The notes under the pieces were generated by a model, which searched no databases, had not been told where the DNA came from, and was given only the letters and a program-made list of their open reading frames with translations. A stretch of DNA of 64,000 bases from a bacterium (GTDB taxonomy: Bacteria; Planctomycetota; UBA1135; UBA2386): positions 205,523 through 269,522 of the forward strand of contig JANSXC010000007.1 of the NCBI GenBank assembly GCA_024743115.1, written 5' to 3'. A program made the translations under genes and the position numbers. Of this stretch, positions 8,687 through 18,600 are shown piece after piece (positions within the stretch are counted from its first letter, which is position 1; each line of letters begins with the position of its first letter).

Positions 8687-9130
8687 AACCACCGCCTCCA
8701 CGTTCGACGGTAGCGGATCGGGCGATGAAATCGAGAGGCTCCGCACCGCGCCGAACCGTCGGCGGAGGTCGGTTGAACCCTGGTGCTCAGGTGGGCTCCC
8801 CCCGCAAGTGCTTGGGCGCGGGCCGGCAAGGCCTCCCGCTCCCGTGGTGCACTCACAAGGTCGGATCCCTGCGCGTGTTCATCGGTTCAACTTTTTGACC
8901 CCGGCACAACAACGAGAACCGCAGTGCGAAGCCTTCGACAGGTTGATCGAGTCTACCTCGACCGCGAGCCAATGCTACACGGGGAAGGCCCGCGCGGCGC
9001 TGGACGCAGCCGTCCTATCGCATTGCGAATGCGGGGTTTCAACCGACTCAGTGAACGACTCTGGGAACCAACCCTGGAGAGCTCTCAACAGCCCGGCCGC
9101 CCCGACCGCATCGCCGGTCCGTGGGAGCGC
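8687..9130. other. Intergenic region without a recognised gene
   Basis: These 444 bases upstream of the LysM-transpeptidase gene and downstream of the oxidoreductase gene carry no convincing coding frame. They include a GC-rich stem-loop at 8808-8852: outer GTGC/GCAC, then GGG/CCC and GCGGG/CCCGC, around a GGCC-GGCAA-GGCC tip. It could be a terminator or part of a small RNA, but no known RNA family was recognised. Signal recognition particle RNA and RNase P RNA core motifs were looked for and not found. Confidence 0.4.
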
Positions 9131-10141
9131 CTACTCCCAGCGATTCTGGCCGATCGAGGCCATCACCTGCTCGGCGGCCGCGACGGCCGCGACCCCGTCC
9201 TCGCCGCTGACCCGCGGCCGCGACCGCTGGCGCACGCATTGCACGAAGTCTTCCAGTTCGGCGCGGAGCGGATTGCCGGCGCTGAGTTCGAGGTTCTTGA
9301 CCTTGAGCAGGCCGTCGAACACGAACTTCCACAGGTCACCGACCTCAGCGCGGTCGATGCTGTCGAGATCCAGCTTCTCGAAGTCCCAGCCAGCCGTCTT
9401 CTCGACGACCATCCCCTGCTGAGTCTGGAAATCGAGACTCGCATAACCCGACTTGCTGAAGACGCGCATCTTGCGCATCGGCTTGAGCGCGACACGGTTG
9501 GCCGTGAGGTGTGCGACGGCGCCGTTCTCGAAGCGGATGATCGCGGAGGCCATGTCCTCGGCCGGCGTGAATACCGCGCCCCCGAATGCCTCGACGGACT
9601 TGATCGGGCTGTCGACGAGCGCGAGCACGAGATCGAGGTCGTGGATCATGAGATCGAGCACGACACCGATGTCCGTGCTCCGGAACGAAAATGGCGCGAG
9701 CCGCTGCGACTCGATGTAGCGCGCCTCGCGCCCGATCGGCGCAATACCCTCGAGGGCGGGGTTGAAGCGCTCGACGTGCCCGACCTGCAGCACCCGATCG
9801 TGCTTCTTCGCAACGTCGACGAGCGCCTGGCCGTCGGCGACCGTGCGAGCGATCGGCTTCTCCATGAGCACGTCGATGCCGTTCTCGAGAAAGAACGTGC
9901 CGACCTCGCGATGGATCCTCGTCGGCACGACGACCGACACCGCGTCGACGGCGCCGGCCAGCTCACGATAGTCGCGATGCGTCGCGCAACCGTACGTGTC
10001 CGCCGCGAGCGCCAGCGCCTTGTCGTCCGTGTCAGCCACGGCCACGAGCTCGCACTGCTCCTCCAGTTCCCCGAACAAACGCGCGTGGTGCCGGCCGAGA
10101 TGCCCGACACCGACCACGCCGACTCGCAACCGCTCGCTCAC
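9131..10141 (-). CDS. Gfo/Idh/MocA-family NAD(P)-dependent oxidoreductase
   Basis: This 336-residue protein has the family's Rossmann N terminus (VGVVGVGHLGRHHARLF, residues 7-23), the MEKPIA motif with the conserved Lys, and the substrate-domain H/D pattern around MIHDLDLVLAL. Its ATG overlaps the stop of lpxC-fabZ by four bases, so the genes are coupled. In several Gram-negative lineages a family member beside lpx genes is GnnA, which oxidises UDP-GlcNAc at C3 for 2,3-diamino lipid A. The neighbourhood makes that role possible here, but no GnnB aminotransferase or LpxA is present in the window, so the substrate stays open. Confidence 0.85.
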   Translation of the reverse strand: MSERLRVGVVGVGHLGRHHARLFGELEEQCELVAVADTDDKALALAADTYGCATHRDYRELAGAVDAVSVVVPTRIHREVGTFFLENGIDVLMEKPIARTVADGQALVDVAKKHDRVLQVGHVERFNPALEGIAPIGREARYIESQRLAPFSFRSTDIGVVLDLMIHDLDLVLALVDSPIKSVEAFGGAVFTPAEDMASAIIRFENGAVAHLTANRVALKPMRKMRVFSKSGYASLDFQTQQGMVVEKTAGWDFEKLDLDSIDRAEVGDLWKFVFDGLLKVKNLELSAGNPLRAELEDFVQCVRQRSRPRVSGEDGVAAVAAAEQVMASIGQNRWE

Positions 10142-11520
10142 GCGTCGACCAGGGTGAACTTGAGCTCGGCCTCCGCGACGAGTCGACCGCCAACCTTGCA
10201 GCGCCCTCGCACGTGACCGACCTGCGGCTTGGCGCGGATCGTCTCGACCTCGATGCGCAGCTGGTCGCCGGGCACGACGGCACCGCGCAACTTGACCTTG
10301 TCGATGCTCCAGAGCACCGCCAGCTTGCCCGTGTTGTCGAGCTTGCGCAGCAGCAGCAGGCCCGCGAGCTGCGCCATCGCCTCGAGCTGCAGCACACCTG
10401 GCATGATCGGCTGCTCGGGCCAGTGACCCTGGAAGAACGGCTCGTTGATCGTGACGTTCTTGATCGCCGCCGCGCGCTGGAACCCTTCGAGCTCGATCAC
10501 GCGATCGATCATCAAGAACGGGTAGCGATGCGGCAGTAGGTTGAAGATCTGCCGGATGTCGAGGCCTGATACGGCCGGCGCCTCGCCCTGCTCCTGCTCA
10601 CGCTCGCGCTCCTCCTGGATACGCTTGACGAGCGCCATGTTGAGGCTGTGGCCGGACCGCGTCGCGATGATGTGAGCGTCGATGTCGCAGCCGACGTTCG
10701 ACAGGTCACCGACGAGATCGAGGATCTTGTGCCGCGCGAGCTCGTCGTCCCAGTGCAGCGAGTTCTCCTGCGGCCCGTCGGGCCCCATCACGAGCGTGTT
10801 CTGCTGGTTGGCGCCCTTGCCGAGGCCCGCCGCGCGCAGCGGCTCGACCTCGTGCTCGAACACGAACGTCCGGGCCCGCGCGATCTCGCGTTCGAAGCTC
10901 TCGGCCGACAGCTCGAACATCGCGATCTGCCGCGTGCTGCGCGTCGTGCCGTTCTTGGCCTCGTAGTCGAGGTGATACTCGACCGACAGGCCACCGGCAC
11001 GCAGGGCCCCGTCCTTGCCACCCGTATCGGAGCTGCTGCCCGACGACGGCAGCGCGACGAGACTGGCCGTGCCCTCACGCACGTAGATCGGCTGCTGCAC
11101 GGAGTAGACGGCGCGCGGCGACTTGAGATCGACCGTACCGCTCTCGCGCAGGCCATTCATGAACTCGGCGGCCGCGCCATCGAGCCCCGGCACCTCCTCG
11201 CCGTCGATCTCGACCGTGACGTTGTCGATGCCGAGCGCATAGAGCGCGGCGAGCAGATGTTCGCAGGTGTAGACCTCGGCCTTGCCGTCCTGGATGCACG
11301 TTCGACGCTGACGCGCCTTCATGTTCGCGCCGTCGGCCCGCACGACCGGATGGTCCTCGATGTCCGTGCGCACGAACGTGACGCCCGTCCCGGCCTCCGC
11401 AGGCCGCACGACGACGCGCGTGTCCTTGCCCGAATGCAGGCCGACGCCCCGGAACTCGACCGGGCTCTTGAGGGTGCGCTGCGGCCGGGCCGGCGGCGCC
11501 GCTGGTTCGTTGGTTACCAC
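10138..11520 (-). CDS. lpxC-fabZ: Bifunctional LpxC-FabZ: UDP-3-O-acyl-GlcNAc deacetylase / 3-hydroxyacyl-ACP dehydratase
   Basis: A 460-residue fusion. The N-terminal part (17-300) is LpxC, the committed zinc deacetylase of lipid A synthesis: TCEHLLAALY supplies His88, RHKILDLVGDL supplies His264 and Asp268, and SGHSLN supplies catalytic His291. The C-terminal part (318-458) is FabZ, which dehydrates 3-hydroxyacyl-ACP: LLPHRYPFLMIDRV, then FFQGHWPEQPIMPG with His366 and QLEAMAQ with Glu380. The GTG start has AGGGGAG just upstream. Residues 158-177 are a Ser/Gly insertion within LpxC. The same fusion is known in Bacteroidetes and other groups. It implies lipopolysaccharide or a lipid A-like glycolipid. 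Both active sites look intact. Confidence 0.95.
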   Translation of the reverse strand: MVTNEPAAPPARPQRTLKSPVEFRGVGLHSGKDTRVVVRPAEAGTGVTFVRTDIEDHPVVRADGANMKARQRRTCIQDGKAEVYTCEHLLAALYALGIDNVTVEIDGEEVPGLDGAAAEFMNGLRESGTVDLKSPRAVYSVQQPIYVREGTASLVALPSSGSSSDTGGKDGALRAGGLSVEYHLDYEAKNGTTRSTRQIAMFELSAESFEREIARARTFVFEHEVEPLRAAGLGKGANQQNTLVMGPDGPQENSLHWDDELARHKILDLVGDLSNVGCDIDAHIIATRSGHSLNMALVKRIQEEREREQEQGEAPAVSGLDIRQIFNLLPHRYPFLMIDRVIELEGFQRAAAIKNVTINEPFFQGHWPEQPIMPGVLQLEAMAQLAGLLLLRKLDNTGKLAVLWSIDKVKLRGAVVPGDQLRIEVETIRAKPQVGHVRGRCKVGGRLVAEAELKFTLVDA

Positions 11521-11528
11521 GCGCTCCC

Positions 11529-12260
11529 CTATTTGCCGGGCTGACGAGTCGGCTTGGCAGCCGCACCCTTGGGTTGGCCCATTGGGTTCTTCTGGGCGTT
11601 CTTCTTGGCCGCCGCGAGCCGCTCGGCGCGCGGGTCGAACACCTGAAGATACTTCACGAGCGCCGGCGTCAGATCGACCGACTCGTCCGTGAACCAGACG
11701 GTCCGGCGCGTGAACTGGCGATGGCGCGCCTGCTGCAGACCGGAGCTGCCGGCCTCTTCGGGCGCGAGATCGAGCGTCTCCTGCTTGCGCAGCACGATCG
11801 CGACGCCACGGTCGCGGGCAACCTTCGCGATCGCGAACTCGAGGTCTTCGTAGACCCGCAGCTCGAATGCCTCGAGCTCGGTGTCGAACTGCCGCTTCAT
11901 GAACTGGGCGGTGTCGTCGCGCCGGCGCGCCAGGCTCTGGAGCTCGAACTCCTTGTTCGCGTAGTCGTTCGTGCCAGGCCTGAGCAACGTCAACTGCGCG
12001 CGCAGCTCCTCGATGTTCTTCGTGATCGCATCGAGCTGGTCGCTGAACTGACTCGACATCTTCTGCAGCCGCTCGCGTTCCTTGATCGCGACACCGTAGT
12101 TGTCGATCGCCGTCTCCAGATCGACCACCGCGATCGTGGTCGCGACCGGCTTCGTGGTTGGAGCCGGCTTCGTGGTTGGAGTCTGCGCCGACAACTGCGG
12201 GGCGCCCGCCAGTGCGGCCGCCGCGGCCAGGAGGAGGAAGCTACAGCGAAGTTTGGCCAT
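11529..12260 (-). CDS. OmpH/Skp-family periplasmic chaperone
   Basis: From the ATG at 12260 this is 243 residues with a signal peptide (KLRCSFLLLAAAAALAG, cut near LSAQ), a short Thr-Lys-Pro repeat, then the OmpH/Skp pattern: IAVVDLETAIDNYG, a long helical hairpin (85-165) and a returning strand near VARDRGVAIVLRKQETLDL. Skp escorts unfolded outer-membrane proteins across the periplasm. It ends 8 bases before lpxC-fabZ, matching the usual ompH-lpx order. The C-terminal tail after 215 is Lys/Ala/Gln-rich and longer than in standard Skp. The frame extends upstream to 12335, but the signal peptide fixes the start. Confidence 0.85.
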   Translation of the reverse strand: MAKLRCSFLLLAAAAALAGAPQLSAQTPTTKPAPTTKPVATTIAVVDLETAIDNYGVAIKERERLQKMSSQFSDQLDAITKNIEELRAQLTLLRPGTNDYANKEFELQSLARRRDDTAQFMKRQFDTELEAFELRVYEDLEFAIAKVARDRGVAIVLRKQETLDLAPEEAGSSGLQQARHRQFTRRTVWFTDESVDLTPALVKYLQVFDPRAERLAAAKKNAQKNPMGQPKGAAAKPTRQPGK

Positions 12261-12354
12261 TGGGCGCAGCACGTTAGCCCAAAGGCCGACGGAAGGCCAA
12301 GCTGGAGCGCGCTGAAGCCGTTCGATTACGCCCACCCCTGCGCGACGGACCGGC

Positions 12355-13536
12355 TCACGCGGTGCGACGGATCGCCGCCAAGAGATCCTCGAGCAATCGC
12401 CCCGGCTCTTCCAGCCCGACCGCCACGCGCACCAGGCCCTCGGGAATGCCGGCCGCGGCGCGTTGCTCGGGCGTCAGCGTCACATGGGTCGTGAAGGCCG
12501 GAATCGTCGCGAGGGTCTCGACCCCGCCGAGGCTGGCCGCGCGCGCGATCACCTGCAGTCCGTCGAGCACGGCTCGGGCGCGCTCGACCCCGCCGTGGAC
12601 CTCGAACGCGAGCATGGCCCCACCACCCGTCATCTGGGCTTCGAACAGCTCGCGATCGGGGTGATCGGGCAGGCCAGGATAGGTCACAGAGGCGATCTCG
12701 CCCGCCGCGACGAGCTCCGCGAGCCCGGCCGCGACGGCCGCGGCATTCTGCTGCTGCGCCGTGAGCCGCAGATCCAGCGTCAGGAAGCTGCGCAGCAGCA
12801 GCCACGCCGGATCCGGCGCCAGCACGCCACCGGTATGCCGACGGAAGATCTCGATCGGTTCGAGCAGCGCGTGGGGCCCCGCGACGACGCCGGCCAGCAC
12901 GTCCGAGTGGCCGCCGAAGAATTTCGTCGCCGAATGTGCGATCAGGTCGACCCCGAGATCGGCCACGCGCTGGATCGGCGGCGGCGCGAACGTGCAGTCG
13001 AACAACGTCGTCGCACCGTGCTCCCGCGCCAACGCCGTGATCGCCCGGATGTCGCAGAGCCGCAGCGTCGGATTGATCGGCGACTCGAACACGACCATCT
13101 TGATCCCCGGCCCGTCCGTGGCGAGCGCCGCCCGCAGCTGGTCGAGTTTCAGCGACGAGAAGCGTTCGACCGTGACGCCGAAGCGCGGCAGATCGTGCGT
13201 CGAGAACGCCTGCGTGCCGCCATAGATCTCCTCGGCGACGAGAACGCGATCGCCCGCGGACAGGTGCGCCGACAACGTCGCGCTGATCGCGGCCATGCCG
13301 CTCGCGAACCCGACCGCACCGTCGGTGCCCTCACGTTCTGCCACGAGGCTCTCGAACTCCCGCAGGTTCGGATGCCCCATCCGCTGATAGAACGCCCCCG
13401 CCGTCCGCGCCTCGCCGACCGCGCGCAACGTGTCGGCATCGGGTTGCGCCGCGGTACTGCTACGATCGAGCAGCGGCGACAGCGGACCGAGCGGCGGACG
13501 AGATTCGCGAGGCGTGCCGTAGAGCGGTTCGGACAT
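12355..13536 (-). CDS. Cys/Met-metabolism PLP-dependent enzyme (cystathionine gamma-synthase/lyase-like)
   Basis: This 393-residue protein is a fold-type I PLP enzyme of the Cys_Met_Meta_PP family. Motifs are FASGMAAISA (79, cofactor phosphate region), YGGTQAF, TLFDCTF (Asp180 for the PLP nitrogen, with Cys replacing the usual Asn next to it) and HSATKFFGGHSDV, with Schiff-base Lys205. Family members make or split cystathionine, or act on O-acetyl-homoserine or methionine. The specificity is not readable from sequence. The ATG at 13536 is preferred over 13548. It diverges from the JAMM peptidase gene and lies upstream of ompH on the same strand with a 94-base gap. Confidence 0.88.
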   Translation of the reverse strand: MSEPLYGTPRESRPPLGPLSPLLDRSSTAAQPDADTLRAVGEARTAGAFYQRMGHPNLREFESLVAEREGTDGAVGFASGMAAISATLSAHLSAGDRVLVAEEIYGGTQAFSTHDLPRFGVTVERFSSLKLDQLRAALATDGPGIKMVVFESPINPTLRLCDIRAITALAREHGATTLFDCTFAPPPIQRVADLGVDLIAHSATKFFGGHSDVLAGVVAGPHALLEPIEIFRRHTGGVLAPDPAWLLLRSFLTLDLRLTAQQQNAAAVAAGLAELVAAGEIASVTYPGLPDHPDRELFEAQMTGGGAMLAFEVHGGVERARAVLDGLQVIARAASLGGVETLATIPAFTTHVTLTPEQRAAAGIPEGLVRVAVGLEEPGRLLEDLLAAIRRTA

Positions 13537-13601
13537 GCGCGGCATCATCGCGCAACCCGCAGCCCGCTACCATGCGGACAATCGTGCAGGACAATCGCAT
13601 C

Positions 13602-14045
13602 ATGACCCCGCCCCCGACTCTCGTCGTCCCGTGCGCCGTGCGCGCGCGGATCGAGCGCGCCGCGGTCGCGGCGTGGCCGACGGAAATGGTCGGGCTGTTG
13701 GTCGGCTCCGCTGACGAGATCACGGACTTCGCCGAGCTGCAGAACGAGGCCGGTGCCGGCGCGCAGTTCACGGTCGAACCGGCCGACTTCGCCGCGACCC
13801 TGGCGCGCACCGAGGTGCGCGTCGGGGGGACCGCCAACCGCGAATTCGTGGGATTCGTGCACAGCCATCCCGACGGCCGCGCCGCACCGTCACCGACCGA
13901 CCTGCGTGAGCTGTGGCGTGACTGCGTGCACCTCATCGTCGGCGTGCGTCGAGCCGCGGGCGAGCGCTCACCGCGAGTCACCGGGTTCTGGGGCGGGCGC
14001 GTTCGCGCCTCCGGCAGCGAACCCTGTGAGGTCGTTTCATCGTGA
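13602..14045 (+). CDS. JAMM/MPN+ metallopeptidase (Mov34 family M67)
   Basis: A 147-residue single-domain protein with a complete JAMM zinc site: Glu28 in TEMVGLLVG, His87 and His89 in VHSHPDG, Ser97, and Asp100 in PSPTD, i.e. E...HxH(x7)S(x2)D. Bacterial members cleave isopeptide or C-terminal peptide bonds, often to mature ubiquitin-like sulfur carriers in cysteine or cofactor synthesis. No ThiS/MoaD-like carrier is in the window, although a Cys/Met PLP enzyme is encoded divergently 65 bases away. The ATG at 13602 has GCAGG upstream and is preferred over 13572. Confidence 0.9.
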   Translation: MTPPPTLVVPCAVRARIERAAVAAWPTEMVGLLVGSADEITDFAELQNEAGAGAQFTVEPADFAATLARTEVRVGGTANREFVGFVHSHPDGRAAPSPTDLRELWRDCVHLIVGVRRAAGERSPRVTGFWGGRVRASGSEPCEVVSS

Positions 14046-14109
14046 CGGCGTTCTCGACCCGACCATTCGTCCCTTGCACGCGACACCCGTTGTTGGCGAA
14101 GCTGGCGTC

Positions 14110-14487
14110 ATGATCGCGGGCATCGGAGTCGACACCGTTGAAATCGAGCGCATCGAGGCGCTGTGGCGCCGCGGGAGCGAACGATTCCTCGCGCGGGTCT
14201 ACACCGCAGGCGAACGCGACTACTGCCTCGCCCGCCACCGCCCCGGCGAATCGCTGGCCGCGCGGTTCTGCGCCAAGGAAGCCGTGATGAAGTGCCTCGG
14301 CACGGGCTGGACCGCGGGACTCACGTTCCGTTCGATCGAGGTCGAACGCGCATCGGACGGCCAGGTCACGGTGCGACTGCACGGCGCGGCAGCCGAGCGC
14401 GCGCAGAAACTCGGAGTGCAGCGCGTGCACCTCAGCCTGACGCACGATGGCAACGTCGCCACGGCGTTCGCGATCGCGGAGACGTAG
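14110..14487 (+). CDS. acpS: Holo-[acyl-carrier-protein] synthase
   Basis: From the ATG at 14110 this is a 125-residue AcpS, the normal length. It has the two signatures GIGVDTVEIERIE (Mg2+-binding Asp) and RFCAKEAVMKCLGTG (Glu and Lys of the CoA site), followed by VHLSLTHDGNVATAFAI near the C terminus. It transfers phosphopantetheine from CoA to apo-ACP, needed for fatty acid and lipid A acyl chains. The open frame continues upstream into the JAMM gene region but that part is not AcpS-like. It lies 64 bases after the JAMM gene. Confidence 0.95.
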   Translation: MIAGIGVDTVEIERIEALWRRGSERFLARVYTAGERDYCLARHRPGESLAARFCAKEAVMKCLGTGWTAGLTFRSIEVERASDGQVTVRLHGAAAERAQKLGVQRVHLSLTHDGNVATAFAIAET

Positions 14488-14573
14488 CCGCACCCACCCC
14501 GGAACGATCCCGATCCGGGACACCCCCAGGGGCTCTGATGCAGGCGCGGTGAATCCGCGTCGATGAACCCCGC

Positions 14574-15584
14574 GTGGCCATCCGATGGATCCTCGCCCCG
14601 GCTGCCTGCGCCGGCCTCGGCGCCTGCGCGCTGGCACCCACGCCGGCCGACAGTCGCGCTCGCGACGGCGACGGCACGGTCGCAATCGAACTGCAGCGGG
14701 TGCTCGCGTTGCCCGTCGACGAAGCCGCATGCCTCACCGCGCACGCGCTCCGGCTGACGCTGCGACTCGCCGATCCCATGCCCTACGCGGGCGGCGCGCC
14801 CGCGACCAGGCTCGATGCCGAGTCGTTCGAGATCGGCTACGACCGCCGCGGCGCGCAGTGGCTGCCCGCGGCGCGACACCGCCTCGTCGATCGCGGACCC
14901 GGTCGCGGCGTGCTCCTACAGGCAACGGACGAACTGCCGGGCTACGGCGTTCGCGCCGTAGCGAAGATCCGCCTCCGCGTCACTGCCGCCGGGTCGGCGC
15001 GCGCCGTTCTCACCGGCTCGCTGCCGCGCGCGGCTGGCTCGCGTTTCGAGGCCATGCTCACGAGCGCACTCGTTGCACGCTCTGCACCGGGTCCGGCCGA
15101 GCGCGCCGCAAACCTGGCCCGCGAGTTCGCGAGCGCCGGCGACCTGCTCCGCGCGCGCCACCACCGCGACCACGCGTTGCTCGCCTGCGAGGACCCGGTA
15201 CAGCGCGCCCGCCTTGCCGCCGACCTCGAGATGCCCGGCTCCGCTCGGGCCGCGCGCAGTTCGGCGAAGGAGCGGATCGGCCGCGGCGATCTCGCCGCCG
15301 CCCGCGCGCTGCAGCAAACGGCGGCGCGCAAGGCGCGGTCGCCGGCCCACGACTACCACCTGCTGTGGCAGCTGCACCGCCGCGCCGACAACGCCGACTC
15401 CGCGTTCGCCGCGGCGCTACTGCTGCGCGAGCACGACCGCTTCGGCCACGGCGAGAAGCTCGCGATCCTCGAGCTGCAGGCACAGGGCCTCGCCGACCTC
15501 GTCGAACGCGCGCTCGCGCTCGATCCGCAGTATCTGTCGCGGCAGGGCATCGAAGCGCTGCCCGCGGCCGCGCCGCCACGGTGA
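14574..15584 (+). CDS. Predicted lipoprotein with helical-repeat C-terminal half, function unknown
   Basis: Starting at GTG 14574, the 336-residue product begins with a lipoprotein-like signal (WILAPAACAGLGAC, Cys18 as the lipid site). Residues 35-160 are mixed strand-rich sequence. Residues 175-325 are Ala/Arg-rich helices in a TPR-like spacing (ANLAREFASAGDLLRARHH, AARALQQTAARKA). The overlapping frames are much richer in arginine and are rejected as shadows. The gene converges with the kinase gene at 15616, separated by 31 bases. No family was recognised. Confidence 0.65.
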   Translation: MAIRWILAPAACAGLGACALAPTPADSRARDGDGTVAIELQRVLALPVDEAACLTAHALRLTLRLADPMPYAGGAPATRLDAESFEIGYDRRGAQWLPAARHRLVDRGPGRGVLLQATDELPGYGVRAVAKIRLRVTAAGSARAVLTGSLPRAAGSRFEAMLTSALVARSAPGPAERAANLAREFASAGDLLRARHHRDHALLACEDPVQRARLAADLEMPGSARAARSSAKERIGRGDLAAARALQQTAARKARSPAHDYHLLWQLHRRADNADSAFAAALLLREHDRFGHGEKLAILELQAQGLADLVERALALDPQYLSRQGIEALPAAAPPR

Positions 15585-15615
15585 CGCGCGGCCCCTCGTT
15601 GCCGACGGACGGCGA

Positions 15616-18600
15616 CTACAGTCCGCGGCCGCGAACGCGCAGGCGCTCCACCTGCAGCTCCTGCCGCGGATAGAGGACCATGAGCGCTTCGGACTCGGGA
15701 TCGAGCCGGCGCTGCCCACGCATGAGTTCACGGCCCTCGAACCGCACGCTGACCGTCGCCTGCGTCCGCCCCCACGACGCGGTGACGTCGATGGTGAGGC
15801 GGTGTACCGCGCCGGGCACGGCCACCGCGCGGACCCGATCGAGCACGCCACGCATCGCGCGTTCGAATGCCTTCTTCGCATGCTCCTGGCGGCGCGGATC
15901 ACCCTCGAGGAACGCCGCATGCACCGCGTTGTCCCGCGTGAGCACGAGCGCAATCGCGATCCCACGGAACTGCACGATGTAGAACCGTGGCTCCACTGCG
16001 GGCGACGGCAGCACGAAATCGAGCTCGAGCGCCGTGCGCGTGCGCCCCGAGCTGCGAACGGGCAGCCCCGTGTCACACTCGAGGCGTTGCAGGTGCACCT
16101 CACTCCACGGGCGCGCGCCGGTGACGAACGTCAGCCGGCCGTTCTGCAGCTCCCAACCGTCAAATGCGCCGCGCATCAGCTGCTCGCCACGGACGGTCAA
16201 GGTCGCAGCGATCTCGCGCTCGGCCTCGTCGACGTCGACCTGGATGTCGGCCCCGCTGGCCCATTCCGCCGCAATGTCATTCTGCACGTCCGCACGCCGC
16301 CGGGCGAGCTTCAGCCAGGTCTTGGCCTGCCGCAGCTCGCGGCGCTCCAGCTCGGTGCGATCGTTGTCCTTGACGCGCAACTCGAAGCTCACGATCGCGC
16401 TCTCGAGCTCGCGCAACCGCAAGCTCTGCCGCGCCTTTGCCAACGCCTCGCGAACGCGCTGCATCACACCCGCGCGATCGACGATCACCTCGCTGGCGGT
16501 ATCGCGCACGCGCTGGATCCGTGGCGCGATCTGTTCGACCAAGAACGCGTCGTTCGCCGTTCTGAGCAGCCGATCGATCCCCGTGAAGTCGTCGGCGACG
16601 AGCCGGAACACCAGCTTGCCGCGCGCCACCTGCTCGGCAGGCAGACCTGCGAACGGCTGCCCCTCGAACCGCTCGATCTCGCGCAGCAAGTCCGAGAATC
16701 GGAAGTCACTGACCGCCGCCGGCCGCGCCGACTCGCCGAGCCCTTGCGCCAGGAGTGTCGGTTGCCCGCCCTCGGCGGTTGCCCGGACGTCGACCGCGAG
16801 GCCATTGCCGCGCCGGGGGAACGCCTTGACGACGCGCTCCGACTTCACGAGGACGGCGAGCAGCCGGGCTTCGACGGCGGCCGCGTCGGCGAGCGCGCGC
16901 CGATGCTGCGCGAGCCGCGCGAGCGCGGACTCGGATGGCGCGACGATGTCCTCGAAGATCGCCTGCGCCGCGGCGGTGTCGCCGTGGCAGAGCGCCCGCC
17001 ATGCCAGATCGCTACGGTGTTCGAAGCGCTCGTCGGCCGCGGCCGCGGCCGCGAGCGCGGTGCGCTGGCGCACCTCACCAATCATGCGATCGATCTCGCG
17101 CCACGGGTCGCGATCCGGTCGAAAGCGCGACGACGCCGGCCAGTCCTGCAGCAGGCTCTGGCGGAACTCGGTGATGCGCGCCGCGAGGTCGGCCGGATCG
17201 GCACCCTCCGCGACCTGCTCGTCGAAGTAGCCGACCACGTTCGCGACCGCACGCCGCATCTCGTCCGCGACCGCCGTTTCGGCGGTGTCGATCGCGGGTC
17301 GCGCGATCTGCCAGGCCTGGTCACAACGATCGCGCGCCTGCCGCAGCGTCGCCTCCGCAAGCCGCTCGCGCGCAGGCTCGCGCACCCCGTCACAGAAACT
17401 CTCGAGCGCCTTCTCCCAGAGTCGCTGTGCGCCGGCGTAGTCACCCGCGAGTAGCCGTTCGTGCACGCGATCCGGCAGTGCGGTCGCGACGTAGGTTTCG
17501 AGCCGGCGGATGAACTCGGTGTCGCGGCGCGAGATCTCCTCGTCGACCGCGGACCGCAGCTCGACGATGCCTGCGGTATTGATCGTCGAAGGCAACTGTC
17601 GCGGCAGCATGCCGGTCGCCTCGACGACGCGACGCGCCAGCCGTTCCTTCTCGAACCGCGCCCGCCCCGGCCACTCACCCGGATGCCGCAGCCAGGCGGC
17701 GAGGTCCTGCCAGCCGGGTCCCGTGAAGCCCGCCGCGGTGGCGTCGAGCGCCGCCTGCACCGCACGGAACGCGAGGTTCTCGCGCCGCAGCAACTCGATC
17801 TCCCGGCCGCGCGGCGGTTCCTTTGCGACCGCACGCAGGTGCAGCAGTCGCTCACCCGGCGTCGCCATACCGGCAAGCGTCTCGTCGAGTTCGATGAGGA
17901 ACGGATCCTCGCTCGCGACGGTTGCGCTCTCCCCGCGCAGCTGCATGCCGACCCAGACGGCGCCCGCGAGGGCCACGGCCAGTAGGACCGCGACCAGGAA
18001 GCGCATCGGCACTGCGAAGCGCCGTTCACTCTCGCCCTGCGCGAGCCGCTCTTCGTCGACTTGCGGCGGCAGCTCCGACTCGAGCCGCTCGAGATCGTCG
18101 AGCAGTTCGCGCGGCGTCTGGTACCGCACGCGCAGATCCTTGGCGAGCAGCTTCCGCACGACGAGCGAGAGTCCCGAACTCAGAGCGGGGTTCAGCTCGT
18201 TGGGCGGCACCGGCGGGTCCTGCAGCACCTTCGTGATCAACTCGGCCATCGTGTCACCGGTGAACGGCGGGACACCCGTGGCCATGTGGTAAAGCGTCGC
18301 GCCGAGCGAATAGAGGTCGCTTCGGACGTCGACGTCCTGCGGGTTCCGGGCCTGCTCCGGGGAGATGTATTGCGGCGTGCCGACCGTCGCGCCGTCGCGC
18401 GTGAGCGTGAGGTCCGCGGGGCCCTTCGCGAGCCCCATGTCGGTCAGCTTGACCTTGCCGTGCTCGTCGATGAGCACGTTGCCGGGCTTGATGTCGCGGT
18501 GGATGATCTTGTTCTGGAACGCGTGATCGAGTGCGAGCGCGATCTGCTTCGCGATCTCGAGCACGTACTCCTCCGCGAACATCCCCCACTCCGCGAGGAG

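Noticed and set aside
8808..8852. Stem-loop as signal recognition particle or RNase P RNA
   Set aside because: The conserved GGAAGGAAGCAGC-type and GAGGAAAGTCC-type cores are absent on both strands.
8783..10216. 477-codon plus-strand frame opposite the oxidoreductase
   Set aside because: The minus-strand gene has Rossmann and family motifs; the plus frame is its antisense shadow.
14585..15673. Long plus-strand frame overlapping the lipoprotein gene
   Set aside because: It is extremely Arg-rich, lacks any family feature, and lies in a shifted frame over a better gene with a signal peptide.
15073..17454. 793-codon plus-strand frame opposite the kinase gene
   Set aside because: It is an antisense shadow of the kinase, whose catalytic motifs are clear; the frame is His/Arg/Leu-rich without motifs.
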